Part shown: in pieces, positions 58,701 through 64,000 of the stretch
How the letters are laid out: each line of letters opens with the position of its first letter
How positions within the stretch are numbered: position 1 is the stretch's first letter
Source: Mytilus trossulus
Taxonomy: Eukaryota > Mollusca > Bivalvia > Mytilida > Mytilidae
Assembly: GCF_036588685.1 (NCBI RefSeq)
Contig: NC_086374.1
Location: 73,840,457 to 73,904,456 of the forward strand
Reading direction: 5' to 3'
DNA: 64,000 bases
Made by a program: the position numbers and the translations under genes
The notes under the pieces: model-generated
Seen by the model: only the letters and a program-made list of their open reading frames with translations
Database searches by the model: none
What the model was told of the DNA's origin: nothing

Positions 58701-60460
58701 TTCATACAGAATTATCATTCAGTTAACCTTAGTCCCCAATAGATACTTACTTACAGTAATAACATTCGGTTACCCCTGGTTCCCAATATAAACTTACAAT
58801 ATACAGTTATACCATTTTGTTACACCTGCCAATATTTACTTATATACAGTAATAACATTGTTTTACCCCTTTTCTCACATTTCAACCAAATATACAGTAA
58901 TAAATTGTTTAACCCCTGGTCCCCCATATAAGCTTACAGACAGTAATACAATTGTTTTACACCTGGTCTCTCATAAAAACTTGCATACAGTAATAACATT
59001 GTTTTACCCTAGTCATCCATATAAACTTACATACAGTAATAGCAGTCGGTTACCCCTGGTCCCCCATATAAACTTACATACACCAATAACATTTGGTAAC
59101 CCCTGGTCCCCCATATATACTTACATACAGTAATACCATTGGGTTACCCCTGGTCCCCTATATAAACATACATACAGTAATAACATTCGGTTACCCCTGG
59201 TCCCCATATAAACTCACATACAATAATAACATTCGGTTACCCCTGGTCCCCCATATAAACTTACATACAGCAATAACATTGGGTAACCCCTGGTCCCCCA
59301 TATAAACTTACATATAGTAATACCATTGGGTTACCTCTGGTCCCCCATATAAACATACATACAGTAATAACATTCGGTTACCCCTGGTCCGATATTAACT
59401 TACATACTGCAATAACATTTGGTTACCCCAGGTCCCCTCTAGAAACTAATATTTTGGCATAACATTGCGTTACCGCTGTTTTTAAATAGAAACTTTCATA
59501 TATAGACAGAAATTTTGGTTTTTTCTGGTCCCTTTAAAAACTTACATATTGACATAACATTGGGTTACCCCTTGGTCCACTATAGAACATGCATATAGTA
59601 ATAACGTTAGGCTATCCCCGATCCTGTATAGAAAATGCATATACAAATAATTAGGGTATTCCTGGTCCCATTGGCTCCTAGAGACATATATAAGTCATAA
59701 AGACGTATTATTTGGTTACGCCTGGTCCCCAATAGATACTTACATATAAGTTTTCAAACAGTATGAACATTCAGTTAACCTCGGTCCCCAATTGATACTT
59801 ACTTACAGTAATAACATTCGGTTAATTCTGGTCTCCAATATAAACTTACATACAGTAATAACATTCGGTTACCCGTGGTCCCCCATCATAAACTTACATA
59901 CATTAATGACATTCGGTTACCCCTGGTCCCCATCTGAACGTACACACAGTTATAACATTGTTTTACCTCTGGTCCCCCATATAAACTTACATACAGACAA
60001 GGCATTGGGTTAACTCTGGTCCCCTAGAAAATATGCATATAGAAAAAACATTGGGATACCCCTGGTCCTATGAAGAAACATATATTAGTCATAAAGATGT
60101 AACATCAGGTTATCCCTGGTCCTATAGAGAAACATTTGGTTATGGGTTACGTTCCCCTTGTCCCCTATATAAACTTACATAAATGCATTGGGTAACCCTT
60201 GGTTCACTATAGAACATAAATATAGAAATAACATTGGGATATCCCTGGTCTCTATATATATTATATTTGATTACCCCTGTTCCCCTATAAAAAACTTATA
60301 TAATATAGATATTTTATTGAGTTACCCCTAGTCCCCTATAGAAATTTACATATATAGACTTTGCATTGGGTTACCTCTTGTCCCCTAGAGAAATAAGCAT
60401 ATAGAAATAACATTGCACAATGTATTACCGTTGGCCCCTATAGGAACATGCATGCAGAAA
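55770..60460. repeat. 47-bp minisatellite array
   Basis: The consensus halves are GGTTACCCCTGGTCCCCCAT and ATAAACTTACATACAGTAAT plus ACATTC. By length I estimate about 80 units here and 7 more at 61270-61600. Early units are more diverged (ATAGACATAACATTGGG form); the block at 56940-57360 and that at 59030-59400 are the most uniform. A poly-C run lies at 56925-56943. Since 47 is not a multiple of three, each reading frame is broken every few units; the apparent ORFs are not genes. Confidence 0.95.
57773..58541 (+). mobile_element. 5'-truncated family C retroelement inserted in the minisatellite
   Basis: It starts inside the end of the element's ORF (KLTKPLNRLIKRGY, then GFNIDSLIGSLHRN, stop) and runs through the full 3' UTR to TCTCAACTTTA. 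The minisatellite reads GCATATA on the left and TATAGAAATAAC on the right; the uninterrupted homologue at 59590-59603 reads GCATATAGTAATAAC, so TATA is probably the target duplication. Confidence 0.8.
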
Positions 60461-60992
60461 TAATTTCAGTACTATTTCAGATCCAAAGTAATGTTTTTAT
60501 TCATATTTTTTTCTTTTTTAACGATATCTCAATACTTAATTTGGAAATGATCACATGGATGATATACAAGGTACATATTATTCAAATATGTTGAGATTTT
60601 AAAAGTATTTCCTTATATTCCTTTCTTTTGTATGTTTGTAATCTTTCTTCATATTATACAAATTATTTAAGAAGGATATCAGTAAGGGTGAGGTGAGTGC
60701 GTTCATCAACAATGAATTTCATTACAACAAATCTTATTACATAGAGTTATTTAAACCAAATCAAATAAATTTCTTTGCTAAGGGGACTAACATATAAACT
60801 CATACGCATTACCATCATTCATTGAAAAATTAATGACAATGTTCAGCCTATGAAATATAGTGTTAAAATGAATATTGAAAATATCATTGTATGATTTATT
60901 TCATGTGTATGACTAAATAAATGTCTCTCTCATCGAGCAGGATGCTGACGATCAAAATAATTGTAAATCTAACTGAATGGGTTTCTTTACAA

Positions 60993-61255
60993 TTCAATTC
61001 AATTCAATTCAATATTTTATTAAAGTTTCATCTCTCAACAAGTATATCACAGTTATAAATTTAAAACAATGCAGTACAAAGATACATTCCACCCGATTGA
61101 GAAGCAATCTTAACACATTTTATGTTTGTTGTACTCTTAGTTTTACTTATTTGCATTTTCATTTAACATCATATACATTTTCATTTGATAGATATTTTAG
61201 ATTGCAATGACTTGCATTCATTGTCATCAGAGGAGAAGACAGAACTATGGAAGTT
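60993..61255 (-). mobile_element. LINE 3' end with AATTG-type tail
   Basis: Four to five AATTC units followed by AATATTTTATTAAAGTTTCA look like the 3' tail and end of a LINE on the minus strand. No coding part is left. The surrounding 60465-61265 interrupts the minisatellite and is otherwise AT-rich. Confidence 0.5.
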
Positions 61256-61269
61256 GCTCTTTTTTATAT

Positions 61270-61600
61270 TTACATACAGTAATAACATTCGGTTACCCCT
61301 GGTCCTCCATATAGACTTACATACAGCAATAACATTGGGTAACCCCTGGTCCCCCATATAAACTTACATACAGTAATACCATTGGGTTACCCGTGGTCCA
61401 CAATATAGACATACATACAGTAATAACATTCGGTTACCCCTGGTCCCCATATAAACTTACATACAGTAATAGCATTCAGTTACCCCTGGTCCCCCATATT
61501 AACTTACATACAGCAATAACATTGGGTAACCCCTGGTCCCCCATATAAACTTGCATACAGTAATACCATTGGGTTACCCCTGGTCCCCCATATAAACATG
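61270..61600. repeat. Second block of the 47-bp minisatellite
   Basis: About seven units. The order of variants (CAGCAATAACATTGGGTAAC, then AGTAATACCATTGGG) matches the block at about 59180-59400, so this block was probably copied from it. Confidence 0.9.
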
Positions 61601-61677
61601 AATGATTACTACGCATTTGCCGGTACCATTTCTGCGGGATTTCTGGTCCTATCCTAGCGACAGAATTATCCTCGTGC

Positions 61678-61686
61678 GGTTTGTTC
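61678..61686 (+). repeat. Right 9-bp target-site duplication
   Basis: GGTTTGTTC, directly after the right 42-bp inverted repeat. Confidence 0.8.
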
Positions 61687-62491
61687 ACAGGCACTTGTCC
61701 GTATGGAAAAATATCATTTTTACCGTATTTTTTTTCCGGAGACAAGTGTCTCTAAAGTGACTCTGAAAAAAAACTTTAAGCACCTGAACTTTTCTCTGAA
61801 AATGAAACTCCTATATAGAATAATACTGTTAGGTATAGAGAAATTTTTTTTTTTTATAACACAATTCTGTTTTTTAGCAATGGCGTTGTCAGTTGTTTTC
61901 AATCAGGCTATGAGTTTGAGTGTCCCCCTGGTATCTTTCTCCTCTTTTTTACAATATAATTTAAAGTGTTTTGAACATTTATAGACTACATATTGTTTTG
62001 AGGGTTGATATTGTGTTATAGTAGTCTCAGGTTTGTTGAACTGATGAAGCGATGATATCCCAGCATATTTTTTTTTAACTTTTGCTTTTATCTTTTGCAT
62101 TTATTTTGCCTGACTTAACGCAGGGAACAGTATATCTGTTAGTTAATCGGAACAAATACTTTCCCTTCTCTTCATCGTATCACTATGTTATACTGACTAT
62201 ACTGAATTGTTCATGACTTGAAGCGTTTTTACTTTTGTTTTGGTGAAGTGTAACACGGAAATTTAACTTATCCTTTCGGTAATTGCTTCAAAATGAATGA
62301 TGTGAAGTCCTTCATAAAATTAAAAAAAAGAATAATTCATTTTGATGAAATAAATATTATAAAAATAATAAAAAGATGTATTTTGTTTTTCAGAGTTTGT
62401 TTTTTTCTGATTGAAATAGGTAAATTTATTTATTGCATCCTATTTTTTTTTTTATTATTACCGAGAGCATCAGGCATTTTATATAACAAAA
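61687..62491. other. Upstream region of the edge gene, with a dispersed repeat near 61870-61950
   Basis: 61890-61950 (CAGGCTATGAGTTTGAGTGT, then CCTGGTATCTTTC) resembles a common interspersed repeat. The remainder should include the promoter of the gene at 62492. No clear core promoter was found; a TATATAA lies only about 12 nt before the ATG, too close to be its TATA box. Confidence 0.35.
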
Positions 62492-62770
62492 ATGGCTGCG
62501 CCCATGCGAAAAACTTTTCACAGAAAATTTCACAGTTTATTGAAGGATAAATCGCAAATTTGGCAAACTGATAGAGATAATTTTTCAAAGATACAAAACA
62601 GATCATTTCAAACAAGATCAAAATTTTTTCCAATCAGAATATCATTAAAAGGTGGAATATTTGGCACTCTAACGGTTGCTGGAGCCGTCACCTTGGGTAA
62701 CTTGGCACAGAAAAGTATAAGGGTATATGCAGCTGTCAATGAGAGACTTCAATTGAAACCTTCAAGAGAA
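62492..62770 (+). CDS. First coding exon of a gene leaving the window, possible mitochondrial protein
   Basis: ATG in a good context (ACAAAAATGG) starts a 93-codon exon that ends in phase 0 at a donor (AGAGAA then GTATGTAA). The first 50 residues are rich in Lys/Arg with few acidic residues (MRKTFHRKFHSLLKDK, FQTRSKFFPIRISLK). One hydrophobic segment, about 54-72 (GGIFGTLTVAGAVTLGNL), is followed by KSIRVYAAVNERLQLKPSRE. This layout fits a mitochondrial presequence followed by an inner-membrane anchor, but I do not recognise the protein. The frame continues 20 codons past the donor, in what I take to be intron. Later exons are not in the window. Confidence 0.55.
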
Positions 62771-62856
62771 GTATGTAAACATTTCACACACTTTCTCGTG
62801 TTCTCTGCACATTGCTGCACATTGACATGAATCCAAACACTAGTGTCTAGTGAGAA

Positions 62857-63530
62857 GGGTTAACAACAACAACAACAATACTTTATTTTAAGAGGGTTAC
62901 ACAGTTAGCTATATAACTAATCTTCCCTGAGGCCCTCGTAATGAAAAATCAAACAAAACACAAACATATACTAGTACATTGCATACATACATTAGCATAA
63001 AAAGTCAAGTGTGATAATAATGTTCAATACAACTTGATAAAATGTGATGAAAAAATAAACATGATGACATGATCAGTTTTTTTATATTATTTATACAGCT
63101 AGGTTGATTTCAATAAATGATCTGTTATTTTGTATTTGAAAGAATTAATATTTGTAATATTTCTTAAAGGTATTGGCAAATTATTCCACAAGAATGGTCC
63201 AGAATACATAAAAGATTTTTTGAATAATTCTGTTTTTGGTTTAGGGAGTATGAGGTTTCCTTGAACAGCATTTCTCAAGGGGTACGGATTTCTGTCTGAA
63301 ACATAATGAAACTTGTTAGTAAGATATGATGGGGCATCATTATTAATACACTTAAATGTCATCACTAACTTATGATATTTTATTCTCTGTTCAACTGTCA
63401 TCCAGTTTAAGTGTTTGAATAAGGGTGCAGAAGGAGCGAATGGGTCTGTTTCTAGTATTAATCTAGCAGCCCTCTTTTGTAATTTTAATATCCTTTTTAA
63501 ACCCTCACTGCTACAACTACTCCACACTAT
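62857..63530 (-). mobile_element. 5'-truncated LINE, C-terminal ORF part with TTG-repeat tail
   Basis: The minus-strand frame 63527-63099 (142 codons) reads LKRILKLQKRAARLILETD, then LNWMTVEQRIKYHKLVMTFK, then PLRNAVQGNL, FKKSFMYSGPFLWNNLP and SFKYKITDHL. This is the conserved C-terminal region of jockey/CR1-type LINE polyproteins (LQKRAARxI, L.W...R...HK, SF.YSG...WN.LP). The RT core is missing. After about 220 bp of 3' UTR the element ends in a (TTG)n tail (plus strand ACAACAACAACAACAA at 62861-62877). It lies in the first visible intron of the edge gene. Confidence 0.85.
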
Positions 63531-64000
63531 ACAACAAGTTACCGTTACTCTGTTAATGAGTTGAAAACTTATAGACTAAGCCTCTATGATTTAGGTCCAT
63601 TTGCCCTGATGCCTGTTCACCCAGGGTCCATTCACTCTGATTTTCATTTGTTTTCTTGTTGTTGTCTAGTTCCATAATGTTTATTACATGTACTGTGTAA
63701 TATGAGGCAGGCATAACCTGTGAATGGGGACAAAGTCTGTATGCATTATTTTTTTTAATTCAATCATGTTGATAAAAGAAACCGAAATACCGTACGTAAT
63801 GTTCCCGATTTTGGTTCTGTTGTTAGGGAATTAGCTGTGACGTTCTTTAAGTTATGACGTCATATTCGATGTAAACAAAAGAAACGTTTTCATCAGGTAA
63901 CGTTTTTTTTCATATCAAACAATTATTAAAATTGAATTTGTATTGAGATCCAATCTTATATTTTACTAGACTGATAAATAAAAAAAAATTCAAAGTCTCA
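63531..64000. other. No gene seen
   Basis: AT-rich intronic or intergenic DNA up to the window edge; no exon supported. Confidence 0.4.

Larger units (their letters stand above)
55300..61677. mobile_element. 6.4-kb terminal-inverted-repeat element filled with a 47-bp minisatellite
   Basis: 55300-55341 (begins GCACGAGGATAATTCTGTCG) is the exact reverse complement of 61636-61677 over 42 bp. A perfect 9-bp direct repeat, GGTTTGTTC, stands directly outside both ends (55291-55299 and 61678-61686). This is what one DNA transposition event leaves. A 9-bp duplication is typical of Mutator-like elements and also occurs in Merlin, so the superfamily is open. Inside are a 43-bp-scale partial repeat of the left end (the AGGATAGGACCAGAAATCCC motif twice, 55322-55341 and 55347-55366), about 400 bp of unique AT-rich DNA, the minisatellite, a LINE tail and a nested retroelement. 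No transposase is visible; it is non-autonomous. Confidence 0.8.

Noticed and set aside
57284-60013. Several 70-93-codon frames in the 47-bp array
   Set aside because: The period is not a multiple of three and the frames break irregularly; they follow the repeat, not a protein.
1-64000. CRISPR arrays, operons or prokaryotic defence systems
   Set aside because: The window is eukaryotic; the regular arrays have no unique spacers of constant length and no adjacent cas-like genes.

Overview
The window looks like animal nuclear DNA from a bivalve mollusc, most likely a mussel (Mytilidae). It is AT-rich, has small exons split by GT-AG introns, carries a motile-cilium gene, and is packed with retroelement fragments, fold-back elements and minisatellites of a kind I associate with mussel genomes. 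The organism is an inference; no search was possible.

Four protein-coding loci can be supported. (1) 11466-26139 (+): a 13-exon gene whose spliced product of 544 residues is the outer dynein arm docking complex subunit ODAD3 (CCDC151); a non-coding first exon probably lies just before 9818. (2) 28128-28922 (+): an uninterrupted 264-residue seven-pass membrane protein of the TMEM45 (DUF716) family. (3) 36818-45110 (-): a five-exon gene assembled here by splice phase. It has a signal-peptide exon, three small exons with three cysteines, and a 3.9-kb last exon with about 48 copies of a 14-residue Val/Asn repeat and an acidic Ser/Asp/Tyr tail. I do not recognise this 1,392-residue secreted protein; it is the main protein novelty of the window. 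(4) 62492-62770 (+): the first coding exon of a gene running off the right edge, with a basic N-terminus and one membrane segment that suggest mitochondria. A fifth possible coding piece is an in-frame repeat at the left edge (1-351).

The rest is mostly mobile and repeated DNA. 1-9500 holds the edge repeat, two fold-back hairpins, two copies of a 1.2-1.3 kb dispersed repeat, a 19-bp minisatellite and a 518-bp element flanked by TTAA. The ODAD3 introns hold LINE fragments, a 21-bp array built on AGCGCT and another fold-back. 31.6-36 kb and 47.5-54 kb hold broken reverse transcriptase genes and a nested inverted cluster. The most striking DNA structure is 55300-61677: a 6.4-kb unit with perfect 42-bp terminal inverted repeats and a perfect 9-bp target duplication, filled largely by a 47-bp minisatellite that has its own internal duplication and a later retroelement insertion.

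The genes do not form an operon or an obvious pathway. ODAD3 and TMEM45 are head-to-tail neighbours; the secreted repeat gene lies on the opposite strand.
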